From Rikenellaceae bacterium (GTDB taxonomy: Bacteria; Bacteroidota; Bacteroidia; Bacteroidales; Rikenellaceae), in assembly GCA_017442365.1 (NCBI GenBank), contig JAFRZW010000004.1, forward strand, positions 198,519-262,518: a stretch of 64,000 nucleotides of DNA, read 5' to 3'. The position numbers and the translations under genes are program-made. This document shows positions 25,882 to 34,344 of this stretch, piece after piece. Under the pieces are notes generated by a model. That model did no database searches. It saw only the letters and a list, made by a program, of their open reading frames with translations, and was not told the DNA's origin. How positions within the stretch are numbered: the stretch's first letter is position 1; every line of letters starts with the position of its first letter.

Positions 25882-27024
25882 ATGCAAGAGCGTATTTGGC
25901 TATCGTTGGCACAGATGGGTGGCGGCGAGCAAAAATATATTCAAGAGGCGTTCGATACTAATTGGGTTGTGCCTCTCGGCCCGAATGTTAATGGATTTGA
26001 AAACGATATCGCAAAATTTCTTGGCGAAGATAGCCACGTTGTAGCTCTCTCTGCTGGTACTGCGGCCATTCATCTCGGATTGGTACAGCTTGGCATTGAA
26101 GCAGGCGATGAGGTTATTTGTCAATCTTTTACATTTGCAGCTTCGGCAAATCCTATAAAATATCTGGGTGCTAATCCGATTTTTGTCGATAGCGAAGAAG
26201 ATACGTGGAATCTCTCGCCCGAATGGCTCGAAAAAGCTATCCTCGATCGTAAAGCCAAGACTGGCAAATCGCCCAAAGCAATTATTCCCGTTTATCTATA
26301 TGGTATGCCTGCAAAGATGGACGAGATTTGCGCCATTGCTACCAAATACGATATCCCCATTATGGAAGATGCTGCCGAGGCTATGGGCTCAACCTACAAA
26401 GGACGTCAATGTGGCACATTTGGTGAGTTTGGAGCGTTGTCATTTAACGGCAATAAGATGATCACCACGTCGGGTGGTGGAGCACTCATTTGTCGCACTG
26501 AGGAGGGGGCTAAGCGTACAATGTTCTTCGCTACGCAGGCTCGCGAGAATCGACCTTATTACTATCACGAACATATTGGTTACAACTACCGTATGTCAAA
26601 TATTTGTGCTGGTATTGGACGCGGTCAGATGGAGGTTTTGGAGGAGCACATTGCACGTCGTCGAGCAATTCACACGCTCTATACCGAACAACTTGCAGAG
26701 TGCCAGGGGATATCGGTCAAGCAAAATCCTTCGACAGATTTCGACTCGAATTTCTGGCTTACCTGTATTGAAGTTGATCCAACGCTGTGCAATGGTAAGA
26801 GTGCTGATGATATTCGTCTATATCTCGAAACGCAGAATATCGAATCGCGCCTTCTGTGGCGACCAATGCACACACAACCAATTTTTGCCGATTGTCCATA
26901 TTATGGAGATGGTGTAAGTGAGAGAATATTCGAGCGCGGATTGTGTCTGCCGTCAGGATCGTCGCTTAGCGATGAGCAGATTATACGTGTAGCTAATGCT
27001 ATCAAACAGTTTATCAGTGAGTAA
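25882..27024 (+). CDS. DegT/DnrJ-type aminotransferase (PglE-like)
   Basis: 380 residues, a PLP-dependent sugar aminotransferase. Conserved sites are the opening RIWLSLAQMGGGEQKYIQEAF, ALSAGTAAIHLGL, MEDAAEAMGSTYKG and SFNGNKMITTSGGG, where Lys192 is the PLP-binding lysine. PglE converts UDP-4-keto-6-deoxy-GlcNAc to the 4-amino sugar. Together with PglD and PglC homologues this forms an ordered pathway. The required 4,6-dehydratase (PglF) is not in the window and must be elsewhere. The next gene overlaps its 3' end. Confidence 0.93.
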   Translation: MQERIWLSLAQMGGGEQKYIQEAFDTNWVVPLGPNVNGFENDIAKFLGEDSHVVALSAGTAAIHLGLVQLGIEAGDEVICQSFTFAASANPIKYLGANPIFVDSEEDTWNLSPEWLEKAILDRKAKTGKSPKAIIPVYLYGMPAKMDEICAIATKYDIPIMEDAAEAMGSTYKGRQCGTFGEFGALSFNGNKMITTSGGGALICRTEEGAKRTMFFATQARENRPYYYHEHIGYNYRMSNICAGIGRGQMEVLEEHIARRRAIHTLYTEQLAECQGISVKQNPSTDFDSNFWLTCIEVDPTLCNGKSADDIRLYLETQNIESRLLWRPMHTQPIFADCPYYGDGVSERIFERGLCLPSGSSLSDEQIIRVANAIKQFISE

Positions 27025-28123
27025 TACGCACGAAATACTCTTCTGTTTAACCCGCGCCGGACTTGGTGGCGTGGGCGAGTGGTCAAGCGGGATTGGCAAG
27101 GTTGAGTGGGCTGAGGTGATCAAATTGGCGGCGGTGCAGGGCGTGCTGGCGATTGCTTGGGACGGTTTGCAAAAGTTGATTGCCGAGGGTAAGATTCCAG
27201 CCGAGCAGCAGCCCTCGCGCGACCAGATGTTGCGCTGGCTCGCCAATATCGACAGCATCGAAAAGAGTTACGCCCGACAGAAGGCTGCTATTCGCAAACT
27301 CGCCTCGTTCTACGATCGTAACGGATTCCGAATGATGCTGTTGAAGGGTTATGGGCTGAGCCTTTGCTACCCCACTCCCGAACACCGTCCGTGTGGCGAC
27401 ATAGATATTTGGCTCTATGGTCGTCAGCAGGAGGCCGACGCGCTACTACGCGAAAAGCACGGTGTCAAAATCGACGAGGATAAACACCACCACACAACAT
27501 TCACGGTGAATGGGATTTTGGTGGAAAACCACTACGACTTTATCAACGTTCATTCGCACGCCTCGAATGTCGAGATTGAGCGTGAATTGAAGCGGTTGGC
27601 GGTCGCATCCGAGAGCAAGCAGATCGATGTCGAAGGTACTCCCATCACACTGCCCGCGCCCGATTTCAATGCGCTGTTTCTGCTGAAACATATGGCGGCG
27701 CACTTCGCGGCTATCGAGATCGGATTCCGCCACATTTGCGATTGGGCGGTATTTGTTCGCGCGTATGGCGACAAGGTCGATTGGGATTTGCTCAAAACGA
27801 CCGCAACACAATTCAATATGCACCGTTTCTTGGGTGCGGTGAATCGCATTTGCGTCGATCGTTTGGGTATTGACGAGAGTATGTGCGGAGGATTCGTTGG
27901 CGAGGATCGAGCGTTGGCTGAGCGCATTTTGAACGATATTCTTGTGCCCGAATTTGGCGAGCAGCAACCGAAAGGCAACCCCGTGAAGGTGGTTTGGTTC
28001 AAGTGGCGTCGCTGGTGGGCCAATCGTTGGAAACATCGTTTGGTCTATCGTGATTCGCTTGGGGCGACATTCGTTCATCAGGTTATTGCCCACCTGCGCA
28101 AGCCCAAAAGTATCTGGGGATAG
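26996..28123 (+). CDS. Nucleotidyltransferase-like protein (NTP_transf_5 family)
   Basis: 375 residues if the ATG at 26996 is used (29 bp inside the PglE-like gene); a GTG at 27017, overlapping the stop by 8 bp, is an alternative. The core is a nucleotidyltransferase-like fold: MMLLKGYGLSLCYP, then RPCGDIDIWLYG, where the D-I-D pair matches the metal-binding residues of the family, then NHYDFINVHSH. Proteins of this type often close polysaccharide or lasso-peptide gene clusters, but no activity is established. It is the last gene of the operon, with a terminator 28 bp after its stop. Confidence 0.85.
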   Translation: MLSNSLSVSNTHEILFCLTRAGLGGVGEWSSGIGKVEWAEVIKLAAVQGVLAIAWDGLQKLIAEGKIPAEQQPSRDQMLRWLANIDSIEKSYARQKAAIRKLASFYDRNGFRMMLLKGYGLSLCYPTPEHRPCGDIDIWLYGRQQEADALLREKHGVKIDEDKHHHTTFTVNGILVENHYDFINVHSHASNVEIERELKRLAVASESKQIDVEGTPITLPAPDFNALFLLKHMAAHFAAIEIGFRHICDWAVFVRAYGDKVDWDLLKTTATQFNMHRFLGAVNRICVDRLGIDESMCGGFVGEDRALAERILNDILVPEFGEQQPKGNPVKVVWFKWRRWWANRWKHRLVYRDSLGATFVHQVIAHLRKPKSIWG

Positions 28124-28148
28124 CCGAACGCAACGAGCCGAAAATTAG

Positions 28149-28186
28149 AGCCGCCGATCTCAGTGATGAGGTCGGCGGTTTTGGTT
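28149..28186 (+). terminator. Terminator of the exopolysaccharide operon
   Basis: CCGCCGATCTC at 28151-28161 pairs with GAGGTCGGCGG at 28168-28178 (one G-U), followed by TTTTGGTTT. Confidence 0.8.
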
Positions 28187-28200
28187 TGGGGTGTGGGGAG

Positions 28201-28476
28201 TTATTTCGGCTGCTTTTTGTGGTGTTCGAGAGGGTTGCCCTCGACGTCGCAAGCCGAGCAGTTGCCGTGGCAGCCAACGTCCTTACAATCAGCATCGGCC
28301 ATATCCTCGCGGGTCTCCTGAACGGCACATTTAATGCCGCGCTCCTGCATATGACGGTTGGTCGAAATCTCGGAGTCGATGTTGTGCCCCTTGAAGATCA
28401 ACGTAAGCGACATTCCCAATACAAATAGCCCTACGGCGGCTATCGAAATCAATATTACGGTAAGTACTGATGACAT
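28201..28476 (-). CDS. Small cysteine-rich single-pass membrane protein
   Basis: 91 residues from ATG 28476, divergent to trkA. The first 30 residues are a membrane segment (SVLTVILISIAAVGLFVLGMSLTLIF). The soluble tail has five cysteines (at IKCAVQ, ADCKDVGCHGNCSACDVEG), four of them in a tight cluster C-x4-C-x3-C-x2-C, and a histidine-containing end (EHHKKQPK). The cluster could hold a metal or an iron-sulfur centre, which is a guess. The longer reading frame upstream overlaps trkA and is not credible. I do not recognise a named family. Confidence 0.72.
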   Translation of the reverse strand: MSSVLTVILISIAAVGLFVLGMSLTLIFKGHNIDSEISTNRHMQERGIKCAVQETREDMADADCKDVGCHGNCSACDVEGNPLEHHKKQPK

Positions 28477-28512
28477 AACTTTGGTCAAATTAAAAATATT
28501 AATGTAAAAAAC

Positions 28513-28544
28513 TTTGCGCTTTACGTTGCAAATATATAAATTTG
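28513..28544 (+). promoter_or_regulatory. trkA promoter
   Basis: TTTG at 28513-28516, a 20 bp spacer, and TAAATTTG at 28537-28544, 26 bp before the trkA ATG. Confidence 0.65.
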
Positions 28545-28570
28545 TAAGCGTAATTTGCAAATTATTCGAT

Positions 28571-29911
28571 ATGAAGATTATCATTGCGGGTGCCGGTGAT
28601 GTCGGTTGCCATTTGGCACGTATGCTCAGCGGCGATAACCACGAAATAACTGTGATTGAGAGCGATCGCAAGCTCTTGGAAGACGTTTCGGCAGTGGCCG
28701 ACCTGCTCACCGTTGAGGGTGATTGCACCTCGTTTGCTACGCTCAGAAAGGCGATTGTGCGCAAAGCAGATCTGTTTATTGCCGTCAATCACGAGGAGGA
28801 ACGCAACATCATCTCGGCTATTTTGGCCAAGCAGATGGGTGCCAAGAAGTCTATCGCGCGTATCGACCACAACGAATATCTCGAACCAAACAATAAAGAG
28901 GTTTTCATCAATCTGGGTATCGACTATCTGTTCTATCCCGAAAAGATCGCCGCACGTCAGGTGATCAAGTTGTTGGGTCATACGGCCACAACCGAGTATG
29001 TCGATTTCTCGAACGGCAAGCTCTCGCTCGTGGTGTTCCGCTTGGATCCTGCCTCGGAGCTGGTGGGTCATACCCTGCTCTCGTTCACCGAGAAGCAGCA
29101 GCCGCTCAGCTACCGAACTGTGGCAATCACGCGCGACGGTCGCACGATTATTCCGCACGGCAACGATACCTATATGGAGGGTGATATGGTCTATATCATC
29201 ACCAAAGAGGATAGCGTGAAGGAGGTAATGGCCTTCTCGGGTCAGAGCAATATCGACATCAACAATCTGATGATCTTGGGTGGTAGCCAGATCGGTCAGC
29301 GCATCGCGTTAGAGTTGCAGGACAAGGTCAATATCAAGTTGGTCGAGTACATCGCCGACAAGGCGTACAAGCTGGCCGAGACGCTCGACTCGACGCTCAT
29401 CATCAACGAGGACGGTCGAAACATCGAGGCGATGATGGAGGAGGGTCTGTCAAATATGGACGCCTTCGTTGCCGTTACGGGTCGCTCGGAGACCAACATT
29501 CTGGCTGCGATGCTCGCTAAACGTATGGGTGTCAAGAAGGTAATTGCCGAGGTCGAAAATCTCAATTATATCAAGTTGGCCGAGAGTATCGGCATCGACA
29601 CGATCATCAACAAGAAGTTGATCACGGCAAGTAACATCTTCCGATTCACGCTCTCGACCGACGTTCAGGCGATCAAGTGTCTGACGGGCAGCGAGGCCGA
29701 GGTGCTCGAATTTATCGTCAAGCCCAATTCGCCGGCAACCAAAGCGAAGGTTAAGGATATGGATTTCCCGACCGAGGCCATTATCGGCGGTATCGTGCGT
29801 GGCGATAAGGTCTTTATCGCGGTGGGTAACACCGAGATTCAAGCCTACGACCGAGTGGTTGTGTTCGCTATGCCCAACACGATTGCCAAGATCGGTAAAT
29901 ACTTCAATTAG
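28571..29911 (+). CDS. trkA: Trk potassium uptake system regulatory subunit TrkA
   Basis: 446 residues from ATG 28571; upstream in-frame codons lie inside the promoter. Two RCK modules are arranged in tandem, each with a NAD-binding TrkA_N and a TrkA_C domain. The first opens MKIIIAGAGDVGCHLARML (GxGxxG) with VIESDRK and GDCTSFATL; the second opens MILGGSQIGQRIALEL and has AVTGRSETNILAAMLAKRMG. TrkA is a peripheral cytoplasmic protein that gates the TrkH or KtrB potassium channel in response to NAD(H) or ATP. No trkH lies next to it in this window. The GH3-type gene follows 8 bp after the stop. Confidence 0.95.
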   Translation: MKIIIAGAGDVGCHLARMLSGDNHEITVIESDRKLLEDVSAVADLLTVEGDCTSFATLRKAIVRKADLFIAVNHEEERNIISAILAKQMGAKKSIARIDHNEYLEPNNKEVFINLGIDYLFYPEKIAARQVIKLLGHTATTEYVDFSNGKLSLVVFRLDPASELVGHTLLSFTEKQQPLSYRTVAITRDGRTIIPHGNDTYMEGDMVYIITKEDSVKEVMAFSGQSNIDINNLMILGGSQIGQRIALELQDKVNIKLVEYIADKAYKLAETLDSTLIINEDGRNIEAMMEEGLSNMDAFVAVTGRSETNILAAMLAKRMGVKKVIAEVENLNYIKLAESIGIDTIINKKLITASNIFRFTLSTDVQAIKCLTGSEAEVLEFIVKPNSPATKAKVKDMDFPTEAIIGGIVRGDKVFIAVGNTEIQAYDRVVVFAMPNTIAKIGKYFN

Positions 29912-29919
29912 GAATCACT

Positions 29920-31407
29920 ATGTCGTTTAGAGGGAAATTCTTGCAATACTTTTTCGAACCACGTCGCGCTGAACTGCGTCGCGTGCTGGCCGATCCTCTG
30001 ACCACACAACGCGAACAGCTCAGATGGTTGCTCGAACGTGGCAGCCGCACCGAGATCGGACGCCGCTATGCGATGGATTCGATCAAGTCGATCGAGCAGT
30101 TCGAGGCGCGCGTTGATACCTTCGACTACGACGCTTTTAGTCCCTATATCGATCGTGCTCGTCGTGGCGAACGCGATGTGGTGTGGAATGGTGAGGTGCG
30201 TTGGTTTGCCCGTTCGTCGGGTACAACCGACCGCAGTAAATATATCCCCGTAACGCAGGACGGATTGCGTCGCGCACATACACGCGGAACGATGGACGTC
30301 GCCGCGATTGTTTCGGCTCTGTTTCCCGACACACGTGCATACGATGGCAAACTGCTCACGCTGGGTGGTTCGCGTCGCGTGGAGCGTGAGGGAGAACGCG
30401 CACTGACGGGCGATCTGTCGGCCATATTGATCGAGAATACGAAGAGTGTGAGCGGTTGGTTCCGCACCCCGTCGCGCGATGTGGCACTGATTGCCGACTT
30501 CGATGAGAAGGTGGAGGCCATCTGCCGCCAGACCACGCGACAGAACGTTACGAGCTTTGCAGGCGTGCCGTCGTGGAATCTGATGTTGATGCGCAAGGTG
30601 TTGGAATACACGGGCAAGCAGTCGCTTTGTGAGGTGTGGCCCAACTTGGAGCTGTTTGTTCACGGCGGAGTCGGCTTTGCCCCCTACGCCGAGCACTATA
30701 AGCGTATTATCCCCTCGGAGAGAATGCGCTACCTGAATACCTACAACGCCTCGGAGGGCTTCTTCTCGATAGCCGACGCCTCGGAGCAGGAGGATATGTT
30801 GCTGATGGTCGATTATGGCACATTCTACGAGTTTGACAATGGGCGCGAGATCGTGCCGCTCGAAGGCGTGAAGGTGGGCGAAGACTATGCGCTGATTATC
30901 ACCTCGTGCAACGGTTTGTGGCGCTACCGCATCGGTGATACGGTAACCTTCACCTCGACCAAGCCCTACCGAATCCGAATCACGGGACGAACAAAGCAGT
31001 TTATCAACGTCTTTGGCGAGGAGTTGATGGTGTCGAACACCGAGCAGGCTCTGAGCTACGCCTGCCGCGAGTGTGGCGCCGATGTGGGCGACTACACGGT
31101 TGCACCTGTCTATATGACCGACCGCGAGAAGGGTCGCCACCAATGGATTATCGAATTTACCCGTCGGCCCGACGATATGGCACGTTTCGAGCAGCTGCTC
31201 GACGCGGAGTTGCAACGACTGAACTCGGACTATGAGGCTAAGCGACACAGCACGCTGGGGGCGCCGCAATTTACCGCTGTCGATGAGGGGACGTTCCTCG
31301 GTTGGCTCTCGGCACAAGGCAAAGCGGGCGGACAGAACAAGGTGCCTCGATTGGCCAACAACCGACAATATGTCGATCAGATCGAGGATTTCATCAAAAG
31401 AAAATAG
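29920..31407 (+). CDS. GH3 auxin-responsive-like acyl-adenylating protein
   Basis: 495 residues of the GH3 (JAR1-like) family of the ANL adenylating enzyme superfamily. Visible motifs are RSSGTTDRSKYIPVT (ATP-phosphate loop), YNASEGFFSI, the nucleotide-binding YRIGDTVTFTST, and GRTKQFINVFGEELM near the hinge to the C-terminal domain. Plant members conjugate amino acids to auxin or jasmonate; bacterial homologues are widespread in Bacteroidota but their substrates are unknown. No signal peptide. The gene is 8 bp after trkA and 33 bp before the deoxynucleoside kinase, so cotranscription is possible, though the functions are not obviously linked. Confidence 0.9.
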   Translation: MSFRGKFLQYFFEPRRAELRRVLADPLTTQREQLRWLLERGSRTEIGRRYAMDSIKSIEQFEARVDTFDYDAFSPYIDRARRGERDVVWNGEVRWFARSSGTTDRSKYIPVTQDGLRRAHTRGTMDVAAIVSALFPDTRAYDGKLLTLGGSRRVEREGERALTGDLSAILIENTKSVSGWFRTPSRDVALIADFDEKVEAICRQTTRQNVTSFAGVPSWNLMLMRKVLEYTGKQSLCEVWPNLELFVHGGVGFAPYAEHYKRIIPSERMRYLNTYNASEGFFSIADASEQEDMLLMVDYGTFYEFDNGREIVPLEGVKVGEDYALIITSCNGLWRYRIGDTVTFTSTKPYRIRITGRTKQFINVFGEELMVSNTEQALSYACRECGADVGDYTVAPVYMTDREKGRHQWIIEFTRRPDDMARFEQLLDAELQRLNSDYEAKRHSTLGAPQFTAVDEGTFLGWLSAQGKAGGQNKVPRLANNRQYVDQIEDFIKRK

Positions 31408-31440
31408 ACACTAAAACATACACACACTTAACCCACAATT

Positions 31441-32058
31441 ATGTACATAGCAATAGCAGGTAACATCGGTAGCGGCAAGACCTCCCTCACGGAGATCCTG
31501 ACCGAGCACTACAAGGCTACGGCCTACTTCGAGGATTCGAACAATCCCTACATCGGTGATTTCTACGAGGATATGAATCGCTGGTCGTTCAATTTGCAGG
31601 TCTATTTCCTCGGCGCAAAGATCAACCAGCAGGTGGCAATGCTCGACACCAAAGGCGATATCATTCAGGATCGCACGATCTATGAGGACGCCCATATCTT
31701 TGCGAGCAATCTGCACCAGATGGGGCTGATGTCGTCGCGCGACTTCTCGACCTATATGAACATCTTCAAGATGGCCACCAACCTCGTTCCGTCGCCCGAT
31801 CTGCTGATCTATCTGCGTGCAAGCGTTCCGACGCTGATCAACCAGATTCGCAAGCGCGGTCGTGCCTACGAAATGTCGATCGACGAGGGTTACCTCTCGC
31901 GTCTGAACGATAAGTATAACGATTGGGTCGATAATATCTACGAGGGCGAGGTACTTACGATCGATGTCGATAACACCGACTTCGTTGCCAATCCTGAGGC
32001 CGTTGATGCCATCGTTGCCCATATTGACAAAGTGCGCGCTAAGTTAGCTACGAAATAA
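31441..32058 (+). CDS. Deoxynucleoside kinase
   Basis: 205 residues. The P-loop GNIGSGKTSL is at residues 8-17, followed by YFEDSNNPYIGDFYEDMNRW and QDRTIYEDAHIFA (the DRx motif), and the arginine-rich lid LINQIRKRGRAYEM. This is the deoxyadenosine/deoxyguanosine kinase type of the dNK family, which phosphorylates salvaged deoxynucleosides using ATP. Normal length. The base specificity is not predictable from sequence. The rRNA methyltransferase follows 12 bp later, so they may form a unit. Confidence 0.93.
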   Translation: MYIAIAGNIGSGKTSLTEILTEHYKATAYFEDSNNPYIGDFYEDMNRWSFNLQVYFLGAKINQQVAMLDTKGDIIQDRTIYEDAHIFASNLHQMGLMSSRDFSTYMNIFKMATNLVPSPDLLIYLRASVPTLINQIRKRGRAYEMSIDEGYLSRLNDKYNDWVDNIYEGEVLTIDVDNTDFVANPEAVDAIVAHIDKVRAKLATK

Positions 32059-32070
32059 ACGCTGCTCGCT

Positions 32071-33450
32071 ATGCCCCAACTGCCCGAAAAATTCATCGCA
32101 ACGCTCACCGCAGAGCTCGGTGCGGAGGAGTGCCGTGCACTTTGTGAGGCACTCGACACACCCGCTACCGTCGCTATCCGTCTGCACCCCGACAAGCCTT
32201 CGAAAGCAGCCGAGGGGGCACGCGCGATTGCGTGGAGTGAGGGCGGTTACTATCTCGATGAGCGCCCATCGTTCACGACCGACGCGGCATTTCACGCGGG
32301 CGCATACTACGTGCAAGAGCCTTCGTCGCAATTTGTCGGACACGTGCTGCGTCCGATCGTAGAGCGAGAGCCAAGCCCTCGACTGCTCGATCTGTGCGCC
32401 GCTCCGGGTGGCAAAACGACCCTCTATTCGTCGCTTGTGGGTTGCGACGGGTTGGTGGTTGCAAACGAGATCAATCGACAGCGTGCAGCCGTTTTGGCCG
32501 ATAATGTGCGCAAATGGGGCGTGGGAAATGTAGTCGTAACCAACAACGACCCGTCGCACTTCGGAGGTTTCGAGCAATGGTTCGATGTGGTGGCAGTCGA
32601 TGCTCCCTGTTCGGGCGAGGGTATGTTCCGCAAAACGCCCGAGGCGCGCGACGAATGGAACGATGGCTCGGCTGCGATGTGCGCCGAAAGACAGATGAAA
32701 ATTCTGCAAGATATCTGGCCGACACTGCGAGCAGGAGGAACGCTGCTTTATAGCACCTGCACATTCAATCGCACCGAAGACGAGGGGCTGCTCGAACGCT
32801 TCACCGAGTGGGTTGGTGAAGAGGAGTTAGAGGCCGAAGACGAGGTGGCGATTGGTGAGGATTGGGGCATTGTTTGCGGACGTGTAGGCGCGTGGCAGAC
32901 CTTCCGATTTATGCCCCATCGAGCCGAGGGCGAGGGTTTCTTTGCAGCGATCGCCCGCAAATCAACCAACGCAGGAGGTAAATCGCGTAATCCCAAGAGC
33001 CGCAAGTCGATACTATCGGCAGTCGATCGTCGTACGGCTGCGGAGTTGGAGCGATGGGTCAAGGAGCCGCAAAAGATGAAGTGGGCAGCCATAAACGACA
33101 CATTTTACGGCTATTACGCTGCACACTCGGACGATGTAAAGATACTCGCCGAGGCGATGACCGTGATCCATTCGGGCGTATGTATGGGGCAAATCTTCAA
33201 GGGACGACTTAAACCAGATCATTCGTTGGCGATGTTTATCGGTCTGAATACCAATGTAGTAAATGCGATCGAAGTAGAGCACAAAGTGGCTCTCGACTAC
33301 CTGCGCCGAGGCGACATAGGTGTTTGCGAAGGTATGGTCGAGGGAATCAATCTGCTCTGCGCAGAGAGCTTGCCGCTCGGTTGGATCAAAAGAGTAGGTA
33401 ATCGCTCGAACAATTTGTACCCCAATTCGTTGCGAATTCTAAATTTTTGA
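32071..33450 (+). CDS. RsmF-like rRNA m5C methyltransferase (NOL1/NOP2/Sun)
   Basis: 459 residues. The SAM-binding domain shows LLDLCAAPGGKTTLYS, VVANEINRQRAAVL and the catalytic block VVAVDAPCSGEGMFRK (motif IV with PC), and LLYSTCTFNRTEDEG carries the nucleophilic TC cysteine. A C-terminal RNA-binding domain of the RsmF/YebU type is present (LKPDHSLAMFI to NLYPNSLRIL). It methylates a cytosine in 16S rRNA in characterised relatives. It probably forms a unit with the upstream kinase. A promoter for the next gene starts within its last codons. Confidence 0.92.
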   Translation: MPQLPEKFIATLTAELGAEECRALCEALDTPATVAIRLHPDKPSKAAEGARAIAWSEGGYYLDERPSFTTDAAFHAGAYYVQEPSSQFVGHVLRPIVEREPSPRLLDLCAAPGGKTTLYSSLVGCDGLVVANEINRQRAAVLADNVRKWGVGNVVVTNNDPSHFGGFEQWFDVVAVDAPCSGEGMFRKTPEARDEWNDGSAAMCAERQMKILQDIWPTLRAGGTLLYSTCTFNRTEDEGLLERFTEWVGEEELEAEDEVAIGEDWGIVCGRVGAWQTFRFMPHRAEGEGFFAAIARKSTNAGGKSRNPKSRKSILSAVDRRTAAELERWVKEPQKMKWAAINDTFYGYYAAHSDDVKILAEAMTVIHSGVCMGQIFKGRLKPDHSLAMFIGLNTNVVNAIEVEHKVALDYLRRGDIGVCEGMVEGINLLCAESLPLGWIKRVGNRSNNLYPNSLRILNF

Positions 33451-33459
33451 TTATCTTTG
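33430..33459 (+). promoter_or_regulatory. Promoter of the MerR-like gene
   Basis: TTG at 33430-33432, a 19 bp spacer, and TATCTTTG at 33452-33459; it overlaps the end of the methyltransferase gene. Confidence 0.65.
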
Positions 33460-33526
33460 CAACATCGCGCAGGCGCGTGAGCGCCTGATGTTCCAGCGCA
33501 AAACAATTCAAACAGAGGTCAATCGT

Positions 33527-34333
33527 ATGGCTAAAAAGATGTTCTACTCGATGGGTGAGGTCGCCGAAATGTTCGACGTCAAGCCCTCATTGTTGCGTCA
33601 TTGGGAGGCAAAATTCGATATTCTGCAACCACACAAAAACAAGAAGGGTAACCGAATGTTTACCCCCGAAGATGTCGAAAATCTGAAACTGATCTACCAC
33701 CTCGTTAAGGAGCGCGGTATGACCCTTGCAGGTGCTGCTCAGTATCTCAAAAACGGTATCACCGACACGATGCGTCGCGATATGGAGTTGCTCGATCGCT
33801 TGCAGAAGATTCGTGCCGAGTTGGTCGAGGTGCGCGAGCAGTTGAAAGATGTGCCCGACGGCTATACGGTTGTCGAGGTGGCACAAACGGAGCCTGAGGA
33901 GGAGGCTGTGGTCGAGGTTGCACCCGAAACGAATGAGGTGATTATTCCCGCACAGGAGGAGATCGTAACCGAGCCAATTGATGACGATGAGGACGAGGTC
34001 GAAGTCGAGGAGTTGGTTGAGTTGATCATCGAGGAGGAAGAGGAAGAACCCGAGCCCGAAATCGAGGAGTCTGCTGAGGAAGAGGAGCCCGCTGAGGAGG
34101 TTGTCGAGAAAGTTGTCGAGGAGACAGTCAAGGAGGTTATCGAGGAGAAATCCGCAGAGGAAGAGCTGCCCGAAACCGAGCAGCCCACCGAAGACGCGCC
34201 GACCGACACCACCCCGCGTCCGCGTGGAGCAAAGGGAGGTCGTCGCAGCAAAAAGCAGGAGGCTAAATTGTTCGACGTAAAGCCCGAAAAACAGCGTCCG
34301 ATTGCACCGTTCTTCGATCAAACACTTTTCTAA
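33527..34333 (+). CDS. MerR-family regulator with long acidic tail
   Basis: 268 residues from ATG 33527. The winged helix-turn-helix is near the N terminus (FYSMGEVAEMFDVKPSLLRHWEAKF, then FTPEDVENLKLIYHLVKERGMTLAGA), followed by a short coiled coil (LLDRLQKIRAELVEVREQL). Residues from about 120 to 235 are an unusually acidic, repetitive low-complexity segment dominated by Glu, Val and Pro. The last 35 residues switch to basic (RPRGAKGGRRSKKQEAK) and end PIAPFFDQTLF. MerR proteins bind DNA as dimers; ligand and targets are unknown here. The tail could block DNA binding or recruit a partner. It has its own promoter. Confidence 0.88.
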   Translation: MAKKMFYSMGEVAEMFDVKPSLLRHWEAKFDILQPHKNKKGNRMFTPEDVENLKLIYHLVKERGMTLAGAAQYLKNGITDTMRRDMELLDRLQKIRAELVEVREQLKDVPDGYTVVEVAQTEPEEEAVVEVAPETNEVIIPAQEEIVTEPIDDDEDEVEVEELVELIIEEEEEEPEPEIEESAEEEEPAEEVVEKVVEETVKEVIEEKSAEEELPETEQPTEDAPTDTTPRPRGAKGGRRSKKQEAKLFDVKPEKQRPIAPFFDQTLF

Positions 34334-34344
34334 ACTGACGCACG

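Noticed and set aside
29908..31368. Minus-strand frame opposite the GH3-type gene
   Set aside because: No motif; the sense gene is clear and of normal length.
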